DNA of 64,000 bases from Cristatella mucedo. Lineage: Eukaryota; Bryozoa; Phylactolaemata; Cristatellidae. The position numbers and the translations under genes were made by a program. Below are positions 23,155 through 33,999 of the stretch, piece after piece (within the stretch, counting starts at the first letter, position 1; every line of letters starts with the position of its first letter). Where the stretch lies: positions 943,501 to 1,007,500 of the forward strand of contig WPIO01000098.1 in NCBI GenBank assembly GCA_009760855.2, given 5' to 3'. A model generated the notes under the pieces. That model searched no databases. It was given only the letters and a program-made list of their open reading frames with translations, and was not told the DNA's origin.

Positions 23155-24045
23155 CCTTGTGGGTCAGTGCAAGAACTTTGCTCTGTATCCTTTGTTCAAC
23201 CGGCAGCGACCCAGCTCTTTTAGCAAAGCATACACGTGCTCAAACCTCTGGCACTTGATGACTAGCCTTGCAGCTATATTCATTGTCAGCTGCAGCGGCC
23301 TAGTTACTTTCTTTTGTAGTCCAGAAAAAAAGGGATTTACAATAATCAAACCAAGACGGAACTCGTGAGCCAGTTAAATGCTTTGCAAGCCGCTGTGGAA
23401 GACAGCCCCTAGTCTTTGATAAGGATCGGACGTGATGGCCAGCTGTAGAAGCAGTGTTCTGAATAAACCAGCTAAAATTAAGGCAGCTGTCGAAAACGAA
23501 ACCTAAATTTCGAGCACGTGGTGACACAAGAGCATCACCTATTAGAAGAGCGAAGCGTTTTAATCTAGCCATGGGCTTAGGGTGTCCTGTGAGCCTCAGT
23601 TCGGTTTTATCGTCATTTCATTTCACGAAGTTTTCTGAAATCTAGGATCAAATTTCGGCAAGGCTAGTATTCAGTTTCTCAGTTGCTGCAGCAGATTCCG
23701 ACGGTTTAAATGACAAATACATCAGAGTATCGTCAGCATAAAAGCGACATCCAATTCCATAGGCCTTAATCACTTTTACCGGAGGTTGATTATAAATGGA
23801 GAACAGGAAGGAACCGAGTTCAGACCCTTGAGGGACTCCACGAGTGACTGGTTTCGTGTGTGAGACCTGACCTTCGTACGGCACGGATAGAACACGATCA
23901 GACTAGTTAGATTTAAACCACTCCAGTGCTTTGTCTTCCAGACCAATCGTTGTTCTCAACCGTTCAACCAGTACATCGCGATCAATAATGTCGAAGGCAG
24001 CAGACAGATCTAGCAGAGCCAGGGCAGCAACATTTGAGTCATCGT
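23155..24045 (-). mobile_element. LINE family B, reverse transcriptase segment
   Basis: On the minus strand, from 24,045 downward: ALALLDLSAAFDIIDRDVL, then a stretch with VTRGVPQGSELGSFLFSIYN and FYADDTLMYLSF (frame 23,648-23,884), then FALLIGDAL, RNLGFVFDSCLNF and LSKTRGCLPQRLAKHLTG (23,300-23,572), then LLKELGRCRLNKGYRAK (23,164-23,349). These are reverse transcriptase blocks from the first catalytic aspartate to the C-terminal region. The 5' part of the element is missing. Frame breaks separate the blocks. The catalytic YADD is intact. Confidence 0.85.
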
Positions 24046-24164
24046 TGCAATGTCCCAGCTCTGCTGCCTACCTATCCACCTATTTTCATTGACGTATTAT
24101 CAGTTGGCTCCAGGTGACCCCTGTTTACCCCCATGTTATGATTGTTGAAAGTAAACGTCATAAC

Positions 24165-24290
24165 GAGCATTTGATCAAGCTTCCTTTGCATCAAATGTAA
24201 GAAAAGCGCCTGGAATGAGATCAAGTTCTCTGAGATTTCAATTCAAATGTACTCTAATTTTTAATATTATTGCTATTTACATTATTTGAA
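24165..24290 (+). mobile_element. Family A LINE 3' tail
   Basis: CCTTTGCATCAAATGTAAG, AAAAGCGCCTGGAATGAG and ATCAAGTTCTCTGAG are the plus-strand family A tail. The usual ATT run is degraded. Confidence 0.7.
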
Positions 24291-25354
24291 GCATCCTACA
24301 TAACCCATCATTGCGATGGAGGGTAATAGACTTAGCAGCAGGGTTTTGCTGGAGCACGGAGGTGGGAAGCTGGGACCGAGGCAAAGCTTGACACTTCGTG
24401 CTGTAACTTGTCACCAGCATGCCAGGCTGCCTATATGCTGTAAATGCGTACACACATGATTCCGTAGCTTGGCACTAGATTTTCATAATTATGCTATCGA
24501 TTTTTAGTTTAACATACGGCCAAAGTCCGGTTACAACTGCAACCTCTACGAGGCCATACATCCATAACTTACAGCACTTGTCACGTCTGTCATTTAGCAA
24601 AAATCCGAGCACAATCTAAAGCAGCTTCTTTTAGTATGATGACAAATAAGCCCAACTGTATGGCTCGCTCATTCTCCTCTATGTATTCTCGGTAACGGCT
24701 GCTATTCGGGACTTGTTTCTTGTTCTCGAGACCTGCTGCTTGTCAGATTCGGCAACAGCACATTTGACAAATGTTATAGAGCCCCTCTAATGGCGGTCTG
24801 ATGCCTTCATTGCGGTCACTGTTTCGAAAATCAGTCATTCTTTAAATCATGTCTTGTTCTTCGGATCCCATTTCATCTCTAGCATAGAGATCGTCGATCG
24901 GTGACTTTGAATCCAAGATACAAGAAAATCCTGAGAGGTCAACAGATCACAGGGATCAAAAAACACGAGAAGAAATCACCGTCCATACAGTTAGCCGATG
25001 CTTATCGTGCCCAGCCCTGGGACTCTATCACCCCCTTGGTTAAGATGGTATGGCAAGCCATAAATTGAGGACACTGTCAAAGACAGCTTGCAACTAATAA
25101 TATTCGTGCATATCCATCAATTTGTGGCCTCAGATGCACTGCAGCGACAGCTCAGCAGTTTTTCTAATTAGGCGGCAGCTTCCGGCTTGTGTTCACGTTT
25201 GCATTGCTAATCAGCTGCAGTAAGCGACCTCGGATGCAATGAAATACGGTTACCGGTTTTAATTTAACTGTCTGGTAAAGCCTTCGATCGTCACTTAGCA
25301 GTGCCCGAGCAAGTGGCAGCCGCCGTAGGCTTCTTTGCCTGTTTGAGCCGCGAC
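24291..25354. other. Unassigned stretch, possible weak minus-strand exon
   Basis: No repeat family from elsewhere in the window is recognisable here. On the minus strand, a frame from an ATG at 24,836 down to about 24,596 reads through with a single stop and includes EYIEENERAIQLGLFVII, which looks protein-like but matches no family I know. The remainder is featureless. Confidence 0.3.
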
Positions 25355-25466
25355 AGGACAAAATGTCCCGACCCAAAATGTCCCGGACATAATGTCCCTG
25401 ACAAAATATCCCAGGAAAAAATGTCCCCATACAAAAATGTCCAAGACAAAATGTCCCTACATGTGA
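25355..25466 (+). repeat. MULE left terminal inverted repeat
   Basis: Five to seven copies of an ACAAAATGTCCC-like block in tandem, ending in CCCTACATGT. The reverse complement lies at 27,490-27,571. Reiterated blocks within a terminal repeat are likely transposase binding sites; that role is inferred. Confidence 0.85.
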
Positions 25467-25609
25467 TATAATATTAGTAATATAAATGTTATTTTGAACA
25501 GATTTGGTTAAAAGCGAGATGGAAATAAATACAAAAGAGTAGGAAGTTATAACCAGTTATTTAGAGACAGTCTCTTCTCATAAAACATCAATTCTAAGGA
25601 TTATAGAAA

Positions 25610-26998
25610 TGTCAGTAAGATACTGCATTCTGACACGGTTGTAGTAATCAGAAACCAAGGTGAACAAGGCTTCATCTACTTGCTTGTATGTCTAGCGTTT
25701 TTTTTCTCTGTGGTTGTCCAAGTTTTAGTTGTCAGCGAAACAGTGCCATGCTGTGTTGTTACATCTGGATTTTCTTTGATAATGCAATCGCAGTTGGATG
25801 TGCAATTCCAAATGAGTTGTTGAAGTTGTTATTCCATACTTTGACTGCATTATTGCTACGAGCTATTTTATTAAGGACGGGGTCGTATTGGTTCCACAGC
25901 GTAAGTTCAAACCTTGGTGAAGTTCATCTGTTTCGCCTCTGTCTCCCAATAAAATTCTCCTCGAAGTAGTCCAGAATGACATCCATATTACGATAATCAT
26001 CATCATCTGTAAGCTACTCAAAAGCTGCAATGACATCCGCAGCAGAAACAAATGCTAGAGCCATTAGACGCTTTACCTCAGTAGCAAAGTCAGGATTATT
26101 ATCGTAAGTTGATGCTAATCCATGCTGTTGCACTTGTGTCCATATGCATTGCCCGAAATGAAACATACAGCCCACCACATTTTTGCATTAATAAAAATAA
26201 TTAACGATAAAGCCCCCTCAGAGAACTTAATCTCTCTCTAGGCGCTTAACATTTAGGGAACTTTTCTTTGATGGCGTTGATAGCAGCCAGCTCGAAGTCC
26301 GTAACGATGGATAAAGGTTGTCCGACGTTCGACAGCGTCGTTATGTGATTGAGAAATCTACCTTATTCTGCTTGAGAACGACCCGGCAGTGGAGCATATG
26401 CACATGGGAATATGGAGTTGTTGCGGAATACATGTAAGGTGCAAAGCTAATCAAAGCCTGAAGGTGTGACACGAAATGTTCCGTCAGCGAACCAATGCTG
26501 ACACTGTTGCAGAAAACGTAGATCGTCATCCGCAGCAAAGATGAGCATGTCGTCATCTTCGATTCTTAAAAATAAGTTACCGTCTTGTGTCGTACGACAT
26601 ATATCATCTCCATCTGCAATAAGTCTGGTCTTCAAACGCTGTCTTCGGACCTCACGTGATAAGGTCTCAAGAGCAGGTAGAAGATGGGCGTCGTCAACAG
26701 GTAAGGCCAGCAGAGCCCGTTTACAATGCGTCTACAGGGTTCTTCTGTTTCCCGAGCGTGCCTCTTGATTTCGCTTCTTGCTTCTTCAATAGACGCTCTT
26801 CCGTGGGTAACTGCATGAATATGCGTTCCAAGTTCCTCAATAATTGCATTATTTAGAGTATGAATTCGCACCCCCACAGTTTCGGCCCTTGCAACGCCAA
26901 ATTTCTTTTTCATCAGCACACTTTCTATGCTTCGTGAATAAGTATCCTCCGACTACAAGCTTTTTTGTTCCCTTCTGTGACGTTATGAGTGTCAGCAT
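25610..26998 (-). pseudogene. MULE transposase with FLYWCH zinc finger (broken)
   Basis: From an ATG at 26,998 (minus strand) come KGTKKLVVGGYLFTKHR and EIWRCKGRNC, a FLYWCH finger, with its histidines near THIHAVTHGR after a frame change. The MULE core follows: HWFADGTFRVTPSGFD with the first catalytic aspartate at 26,483-26,485, CTLHVFRNNSIFPCAYAPLP, LSIVTDFELAAINAIKEKF with the second aspartate, then after an insertion VGCMFHFGQCIW, KRLMALAFVSAADVIAAFE, and a C-terminal ELTLWNQYDPVLNKIARSNN. Two in-frame stops (after GFD and after RSQAE), a frameshift near 26,700 and the insertion at 26,188-26,258 inactivate it. Confidence 0.85.
26188..26258 (-). mobile_element. Retroposon 3' tail nested in the MULE transposase
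   Basis: AATAAAAATAATTAACG, AAGCCCCCTCAGAGAAC and TCTAGGCGCTTAACATT are a reverse-complement family A tail of about 70 bp. It lies between codons for KEKF(P) and VGCMFHF, which are adjacent in related transposases, so it was inserted after the MULE arrived. Confidence 0.8.
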
Positions 26999-27489
26999 CT
27001 TCCTTAATTATTTTTCTGTCTTTTATTAAGCCTTCGAATTACATATACAGTTATATAAATACTAATCACCTCAAAATCTTGTAAATTATTTATAATACTG
27101 CACATCTATCACTTACTACAACAAACAGTTTTTAGTACAATAACCTTCACTGTAACTTCCTCATATTTACACGTTTACAGTGAATCAGAAGCCATTCATT
27201 AGTAAATATAACTGTAAACTTTGATATCTTATCACTTAAGTTTGCTTGATTAATAAGACTATAGCACATGGCTTCATTTAAAGAGGCCTTTGATTAACTA
27301 AAGATGACTTCGTTTAAAGAGGCCTTTGATTAACTGCACATGTATATGTTGAGACTGATGATCACAAGTAATCTCTCTTCAGTCTTAAATAAATATTAAA
27401 ACTTCACATGCTACATTTTATTGGTGAAACATCAAAGCCTATTAATTATTATATATTTAAAATTACATGAATATGATTAATTTATTGTA

Positions 27490-27571
27490 ACATGTGGGGA
27501 CGTTTTGTCCGGGACGTTTTTGTATGGGGACATTTTGTCCTGGGACATTTAGTCAAGGACATTTGGTCCTA
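27490..27571 (-). repeat. MULE right terminal inverted repeat
   Basis: ACATGTGGGGACGTTTTGTC followed by three further GGGACATTTTGTCC-like blocks. It is the inverted partner of 25,355-25,466. Confidence 0.85.
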
Positions 27572-27724
27572 GTACCCAGTCTGAACTTAGCTACGACATA
27601 CGGCACAGTTAAGGTAGACAATAAAATAAGCGGATGAGGTCTAATGTTGTGGTTTGGCGAAGCCTCGGATGGCAACTCAGCACTTCCCAGGCCAATGGGA
27701 GCCTCCCAAAGGTTTTCCTTTGGC

Positions 27725-27806
27725 AGCAAATGTATAGTGCCTAGAAAGAGATTGAGCTCTCTGAGGGCCCTTTATCAAGTACTTTATTATTATTATTAAT
27801 ATTATG
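27725..27806 (+). mobile_element. Family A LINE 3' tail
   Basis: GCAGCAAATGTATAGTGCC, AGAAAGAGATTGAGCTCTC, GAGGGCCCTTTATC and an ATT run. The upstream LINE body is absent. Confidence 0.8.
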
Positions 27807-27889
27807 CGTGCTTTTCTGCAATTGCCAAGTTTTGAGTAAGCTACGAAGGTCCTTTGTTAAGTGATCCTTGTTGATTAAAAAAAGGCTCG

Positions 27890-28010
27890 AAGGATATTGT
27901 CTTAGCGGCCCTAGCTCAGCCGCCCTTGCACAGGGGTAACTCCAGAGCATTGCTTAAGCAGTGCCCCTTGCTCAGTGCCCGACGCTCAGCACCTATTCTT
28001 GCATCAGTGT
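27890..28010. repeat. 28-bp minisatellite, cluster 4
   Basis: A few degenerate units with GCGGCCCTAGCTCAGC, GCCCCTTGCTCAGTGCCC and GCTCAGCACC. It is followed immediately by module M1. Confidence 0.7.
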
Positions 28011-28865
28011 GCCTCTTAAGTATATATGAAGGTGTAACGGGTTGTAACTCGACGGATCCACAATGACTACTTAATAGTAACTGTTTTTTAATAGTAACTG
28101 AGTTTTGTATAGCCCACCACAGCCCGAACGGGTTTGGGGACACATTCCGTAGCCAACTGACTACGTCTTCAAAAAAAGGGAAACTGGAAAGCCTAGCAGA
28201 GTTAGGAAATCCTTAAAGGTAGTTAATAATTTGGAAGTACCAGCTCAGATGACAGGAAAGGATGTGAAGTAGCCTACGCTTTTGCGTTAGCTTGGGTGCA
28301 GGTTCTGATATAACGGTTACAGCTCTAAGTTTGACCAAGGGTCAAGGTAAATGTTTATGACGACCGAGGTCACTTGCTCAAGCCATCTCGCATATATAAA
28401 GCACCTCGATAGAGATTGTGTTCTCTTATGGTGCTATAAATTTAAATTTTTTTAATGTAGCTTGCGTGTCTGTCTTTGACTTGTATTTCTATTTCGCTCG
28501 ATATTTAATGCTTGCAGCTTGCTGCTGATTATTTCTGTAAGTATGTGTATAAGCATCAATGTATGCTTAACTTTAGGTATAAGTGCACGTATGTAGGTGT
28601 GTATCTAAAATTGCAACTTACAAAGGGATCAAAGACTATAAGGCAGCTAAGCAGAGGAGCATTATGTAAATGAATGAAATGAAATGAATTAAATTATGTA
28701 CCTTACTTGCTGAAAGTATAAGTGGCTATCGGTGCGAATTTATTAGCCCACTGACTTTATCTTATGCCACGAAGACATGTAAACAAGCATACTTGAAAGT
28801 GCATTATTATTATTTATGATCCGCGTATATTTGTGTAACTCGGAGAAGCCACGCGGACTATGTTG
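28011..28865. repeat. Composite module M1, copy 4
   Basis: Landmarks in order: TAAGTATATATGAAGG, a GTAACTCGACGGATCC-like segment, ACATTCCGTAGCCAACTG, GGAAAGCCTAGCAGAG, GCAGCTTGCTGCTGATT, a TGTATGTGTATAAGC tract, GCAACTTACAAAGGG, CCCACTGACTTTATC and GAAGACATGTAAACAAGC. A short S2-type tail (AAAGCACCTCGATAGAG) lies at about 28,398-28,440 and an AAATG-rich run at about 28,670-28,695. Confidence 0.65.
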
Positions 28866-28869
28866 ATAT

Positions 28870-28980
28870 TGTGCTCGGAATTTGGAATGAGCTGATTTAG
28901 AAGCCTCATTAACCTAGCAGCAGAATAGCATTGAACTCTTTCACTGGTGCTTGCAGTTGACAATAAAGGATCACCAAAAA
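28870..28980 (-). mobile_element. tRNA-like SINE S1 body fragment
   Basis: GAGCTGATTTAGAAGCC, TAGCAGCAGAATAGC and TGCTTGCAGTTGACAATAAAG match the minus-strand S1 body at 15,840-15,915. The tRNA-like head is missing. Confidence 0.55.
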
Positions 28981-29625
28981 CACACCCAAGCTGTGACCGG
29001 TTCTTAGAGCTCCATGAGATGTCATCCTTCCACAGCACGTCTTGTTCTGTGACCGCGCTAAGCGAGCCCAAGCTCTGATACTTGGTGTGCACCTTATGAA
29101 CTGCCACCCTCGCTCTCCTTCTCGCCTCCCGACGTAGAGACCTGCCATGTGCTTTCGTTTTTCGCAGCAGAATTCTTCCGAGAATCGAAGTTCTTGCCTG
29201 CACCGCATACGGAAACGATACAGTTAAGACCTCATTTAAGTTGTTGCGATTGTTATTTTACCGTAGCGCGTACGAAATCGCGTTCCTATGGATATCTAAA
29301 GCTTGTGGCTTCGGGCTTTCGAGTCTTCTATGCCGCCGGCTGCCTCAGCTACACCTGCGGCTAGTAACCTGCAAGTTAGTTACGATCGCCAGCACTTGTT
29401 ATTGCTTCCTCATCGTAGATCAAATGCATTCCTAGATATCAATGCTGTTGCTAAGATTTCCGAACTATGCATTAACAAAAGAACCTCCCCCCGAGCCGCT
29501 GCTGTGGCCGCAACCGCCAGCTTAGACGATGCTCGTAGGACGGAAACTGCGAGCTGAGCACCCGATCGTTTGGTATTCCTAGCATTGTCTTGAACCGCTG
29601 AGCCGTCTCCCCTACATGCGTCGCT

Positions 29626-30607
29626 GTGAATATCTCTAACGTACTGGTATTCAGGCCTGTTATAACTCTTTCGGCCCGATTTAAAGCTCGTCTTTGCAAT
29701 CGTCTCTCTACGTGCCATAAACCTCTAATAATAAGCAGCCTTATTTCAGATTATGATCACGACCTGTTCTCCCTAACCGAATCTTGGCATAGATCGGTAA
29801 ACTGTCCGACAATTGAAGGTGCTACCCCAGACCGGCTTCTCATTATTTCGCACCCGCAGATTAATCGCACCTTGAGGTGGAGCAGCTTTTATCCTACGCT
29901 CGATATTCAACTTCAAGCCATTTGCTGTAGTCAGGAAGCAGTCTTTTGCATCGATTATCTTGGTCTCACCCGAAAACAAGCTACCGATGGTGGCAGTAGT
30001 CTATCGCCCACATGTACCAAATCTTCCTTTATGTCAGATTTCGTAAACCTCATTACGATTCCGTGTGCACAAAATCGATCCTTCCTCGTTATGGGTGATT
30101 TAAAAATTCACTTTGATAACTTTCTGGCGCCTTCGGCAGTCAATTTCATGCATCGACTGACTCATTGTCTCTTATGGCTGATAAGCACGGCCCTACTCCC
30201 ATCACGGCTGACACACTTGACCAAATTTTTCTCAAACAATTTGGACTTCGTCAACAACGATGATTACCAAATCCTACTTATTTGACCAAATGCTGGTCTC
30301 ATTCAGTCTACAGCGTTTGCCCGGTTCCTACACTAATATCACCACTGAATCACGAAACCTTAAGACCCTTGATATCGCTGTGGTCCATGCGAGAATATTT
30401 GCCTCGCATCTGTTACTCAGTGCTCCCTACAATCTGTCGCCATTGGTTGATAGCTACAACACGACACTGGCTGACACCCTAGACGAGTTTCCACACCTGA
30501 CTAAGCATACACATTGCTTTCACCCAGATGGCCTATGGTTTACATCAGACAATAAACCCGGTAAATATACTTCGCGCGAGTTTGAAGAAGCATACACAAC
30601 ATCATGA
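29626..30607 (+). pseudogene. Endonuclease and linker of LINE copy 2 (broken)
   Basis: The 219-codon frame at 29,626-30,285 is the longest open stretch in either family A copy. It contains DHDLFSLTESWH, matching the TETW-type motif of apurinic-like LINE endonucleases, and further on NRSFLVMGDLKIHFDN, matching the GDFN-type motif. The overlapping frame at 30,260-30,607 holds TLKTLDIAVV-like sequence and the linker DEFPHLTKHTHC with DGLWFTSDNKPGKYTSREF. The change of frame near 30,280 breaks the protein. Confidence 0.75.
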
Positions 30608-31019
30608 CTGACTGCCCATTGAAAGGTATGCGAGGACTACAGCAGGTCGTACCAATAGATTCTAGCATAGGCAAAGTCTAGCTTCTATTGAAACATGATT
30701 GAATCACAGATGCACAATCCCAAAATGCTGATATCAACGATCGCTCATTTCCTCAACAGCTCTCAGATTATCTCCTTTCCTCATGATCCCTGCGACGGTC
30801 TAGCTGATCGCTTTCTTTCGATTCTTCAGCCAGAAGAATAGAATAGATCAGCGAGTCCATCCCAGCAATTACAGCATGTCCCTTAGAATGTTGTCCCTTG
30901 ACTTCTGGCTGCACCTCAGTGTCTACATTTAAGCAGGTCACTAGAGATCTTGTCCGAAAGTTCGCATCTCAATCAAAGAAGATGACTAGTTCTTTAAACC
31001 ATATTCACACTGCTCTGCT

Positions 31020-32793
31020 CATGCTTTGCATTGAGCTGCTGCTGCCATGGATAACTGATATCGTTAAGATGTCATTAGCACCAGGTTATGTCCCAGCACC
31101 TTTCAAAAAATCTATGGTCAGACCACATCTCAACAAACGACTCTAGACCAATGAGAATAAAAATAATAATGCGCTTTATAAATCACTCTCAGAGAACTCA
31201 ATCTTTTTCTTGGCGCTTTACAATTGCTGAAAAGGGAAACGCGATTGAATGGTGAGTAATAGCATGCCCGATAAACAAAATGAATAACATGGTTAGGGGT
31301 GACATGCCCAGGGTCAGCATGCAAATGTGGTTAGTGGCAGCATGCACAGTGTCAGCACGCATAAGCACGTGAAGGACGAATCACAGGGACCCACTAAATG
31401 CTGTCCTAAATAGGTGCGTTTTAAGTCTTTTAAACGCGGTCAAGTCAGGAGATAGTCTGAGACGCAAGTCCGGAGGGAGTTCTAGGCTTTAGGAGCATAC
31501 GAATTGAATGCACTGTCTCCGAAGGATTTAAGGTTTGTACGAGGTATAGCACCAAGAGAACTTGAGCAACTACTGCCCAGTTTTCCTTCTACCATTCCTA
31601 TCAAAGGCACTGGAACGTGTCGTGGCAGACTAGAAGTACCCATACAATTAAACTTCAAAACTTGCTAGTAAGTAAACTTACTTTTGAGTTCCAGTCTAGC
31701 TTTAGAGCTAGTTACTCCATAGATTCTTCCAGTGCTTCGAGTGCACGACGACTTACTTAAGAATGCAGACATGACAGAGTATCTCTGCTTGTTTCGCTCG
31801 ATCTTTCGGGTGCTGGCGATACAATCAACCAACAATTCTTTGTTTAGTGCATCTCATCTCGCCAGGGCATCACGGGCACTGCAATGCAATTGCTCAGGTC
31901 CTATCTCAGTGGGAGACTCCAAAGGATTGACATGGATGAAGAAAGATCGTAGGACGTACCTCCTAAATATGGGGTTAGTCAGGTCTTCATGATAGGTCCG
32001 ATGCTTTTCGTGGTTTATACTCTCCTGTGCAGATGAGATTGCCAAGCACAATCTATGATTTCATAGATGTGATACAACTAACTTACTACTAATGGGCAAA
32101 CCCAGTGCGATTCAGAAATTGGAAAGGCTGACGCTCAAAATTGGCTCTGACAGCGTATCTCCTGTTGAATCTGCTCCAAATCTAGGTGTCATTTTCCAAA
32201 GCGACCTCTCGTTAGACGACCACATCAGCTCACGATCAAATCTGCCTACTTTCAGCGACATAACGTAGCTAAAATTCGGGCTTGTTTAGATAAGGATACC
32301 ACATCTAAGTTGGTCCATGCATTCGTGATATCTCCTCTCGACTTCTGGAACTCACTGCTTACTGGCCTACCGGCATGTGTGATCAGGAGATTGCTGCTGG
32401 TGCAACACTCCAAAGCTAGGCTTACCTGTCGTGAGCTTCGCAGTTGCTACATCACACCACTTCTCGCACCTGTACTGGCTACCAGTCAAGCAACAGATTG
32501 AGACCACGTTTTGTAGCTCACTTTCACGTCACTTCATTCTTTGGCTACAGCCTATCTCTCAGATCTACTCCCCCACCAGACCAAGCATCGTGCCACCAGC
32601 TTTTCGGAATCCAACAGTCTACCAATACCTCGTGCAAACCTCACATCTTTGGGAGACCGTGCATGTAGTTGCTATGCTCCCGATAGCCTGGAACTCCCTC
32701 CCGACCTGCGTCAGAACATCCCCTGACCTGACCACATTTAAAAGGAACTTAAAAACACACCTATTTAGGACAGCATTTAGTGGGTCCCTGTGA
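31020..32793 (+). pseudogene. Reverse transcriptase of LINE copy 2 (broken, core deleted)
   Basis: The N-terminal motif MVRPHLNKRL ends the frame at 30,898-31,146, just before the nested insertion. The fingers and palm follow in pieces to about 32,065. The sequence then jumps from AKHNL directly to LLLMGKPSAIQKL, skipping the FADD-containing region present in copy 1. The C-terminal frame at 32,431-32,793 is long and clear: HFSHLYWLPVKQQIE, YSPTRPSIVPPAFRNP, AWNSLPTCVRTSPDL and FKRNLKTHLFRTAF, the classic L2 ending. Confidence 0.82.
31157..31551 (-). mobile_element. Nested minus-strand family A LINE 3' end
   Basis: A roughly 395-bp 5'-truncated family A copy (AAT repeat, GCGCTTTATAAATC, 3' UTR, last codons of the ORF) in the opposite orientation inside LINE copy 2. 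It is flanked by CCAATGAGAA at 31,148-31,157 and CCAAGAGAAC from 31,552; the empty site in copy 1 near 9,823 has a single CCAAGAGAAC. This fits a target-site duplication of about 9-10 bp with one change. Confidence 0.85.
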
Positions 32794-33039
32794 TTCGTCC
32801 TTCACGTGCTTATGCGTGCTGACACTGTGCATGCTGCCACTAACCACATTTGCATGCTGACCCTGTGCATGTCACCCCTAACCAAGTTATTCATTTTGTT
32901 TGTTTTTCAAGCATGATTTTACTTACCATTTAATTGCATTTCCTTTTGCAGCAAATGTGCAAGCGCCTAGAAAGAGATTAAGTTCTCTGAGGGTGCTTTA
33001 TCAAGTACAATATTATTATTATTATTATCAAGTATCCCC

Positions 33040-33440
33040 TGCGATGTGATACTTTCTTCTCACACTTTAGGCTGTGACCGGCACACAGCTCGCACGGGAG
33101 ATGTAGCCATTCATCAGCATCTCTGAAGCTGTGACCCTTGCAGCTCACCCCGTTGAGCTGTGTTTCTTGCCTAGCCCCTTCTGAGCTGAACCACATCCTC
33201 AGCTATCCCTGAGTTGGTGCCCTTGCTCAGTATCCCTTGAGCTATAAACCGTGTACTCCGGCACCTGAGCTATGACCCTCGCTCAGTGCTGCCTGAGTTG
33301 CTACCTTTGCTCAGCAATCCCGGAGCTTTAACCCTTGCTTTAACGTTCTGAGCTGTAGCCCTAGCTCTTCTCTCATAGAGTTTTGACCATTGCTAAATAC
33401 CCCTTGAGCTATTACCCTCGCTCAGTGCTCCCTGAGTGTG
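33040..33440. repeat. 28-bp minisatellite, cluster 5
   Basis: Degenerate units with TTGCTCAGTATCCCTTGAG, GACCCTCGCTCAGTGCTGCC and ACCTTTGCTCAGC. It starts within about 10 bp of the LINE copy 2 tail and leads into module M1. Confidence 0.8.
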
Positions 33441-33840
33441 TACAGTTCCTGAGGCAACCAAGTGAAATTGAGAAGCCCGGCATTTCTAGATGAGAATTTG
33501 AGGTAGTTTGTAACACGAAAGTAGCAGCTCAGGACGCCTGGAATGGATGAGCATTAGCTTGCATTTTGGTTTAGCGAGTTTTTCATGCAGTCACTGCTGC
33601 ATTTTTCTTCTGCTCCATACTTACTACTTGTAGATCCCTATCGAGTCTTCATGTGTCTGTGTTATTTTTAGTGTTAACTGTACACATAGATGCATGTATG
33701 CATGTATGTATGTATACACATACGTTAAAACCATCACTAACTCAACAGAGTCTGAAAGACTATGTAAAAGCTATGCAGGAGAGCGTTATTTTATTCATTG
33801 GCTCGCAGTTTGAGTCACAATCAGTACGACTTTGGTACCG

Positions 33841-33999
33841 CCCTCCCTCCCTCCCTATCACCCTCCCTCTCTCCCTCCCTCCCTCCCTCCCTCCCTCTCT
33901 CCCTCCCTCCCTCCCTCTCTCCCTCTCTCCCTCCCTCCCTCCCTCCCTCCCTCTCTCCCTCCCTCCCTCTCTCCCTCCCTCCAACCCTCCCTCCCCCCC
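33841..33999. repeat. CCCT microsatellite
   Basis: About 160 bp of CCCT with CTCT interruptions, ending in a 10-base C run at about 33,994-34,003. It replaces a short stretch of module M1. The serine-proline-leucine and glycine-arginine-glutamate frames it creates on both strands are artefacts. Confidence 0.95.

Larger units (their letters stand above)
25355..27571 (-). mobile_element. MULE DNA transposon with FLYWCH finger, about 2.2 kb
   Basis: Both ends carry inverted repeats made of reiterated GGACAAAATGTCC-like blocks: left at about 25,355-25,466 and right at about 27,490-27,571. The innermost parts match best (TGTCCCCATACAAAAA...ACATGT on each side). The minus strand between them encodes a Mutator-like transposase with an N-terminal FLYWCH zinc finger. 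I could not find a convincing 8-11 bp target duplication outside the ends. The transposase is inactivated by stops, frameshifts and a nested retroposon tail. Confidence 0.85.
29145..33030 (+). mobile_element. L2-like LINE (family A), long decayed copy 2
   Basis: The longest LINE in the window, nearly 3.9 kb, of which about 400 bp is a nested insertion. It is collinear with copy 1: a 5' region from about 29,145, endonuclease (29,700-30,250), linker (30,430-30,607), reverse transcriptase (31,020-32,290), C-terminal region (32,310-32,793), 3' UTR and an ATT tail at about 33,010-33,030. It lacks the catalytic ADD region (deletion near 32,065-32,085). The neighbouring 28-bp minisatellite starts right after its tail. 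Confidence 0.88.

Noticed and set aside
25342-27580. Target-site duplication of the MULE
   Set aside because: The bases just outside the two ends (CCGCGAC side and AGTACCC side) do not match, so the exact ends or the duplication cannot be set from this copy alone.
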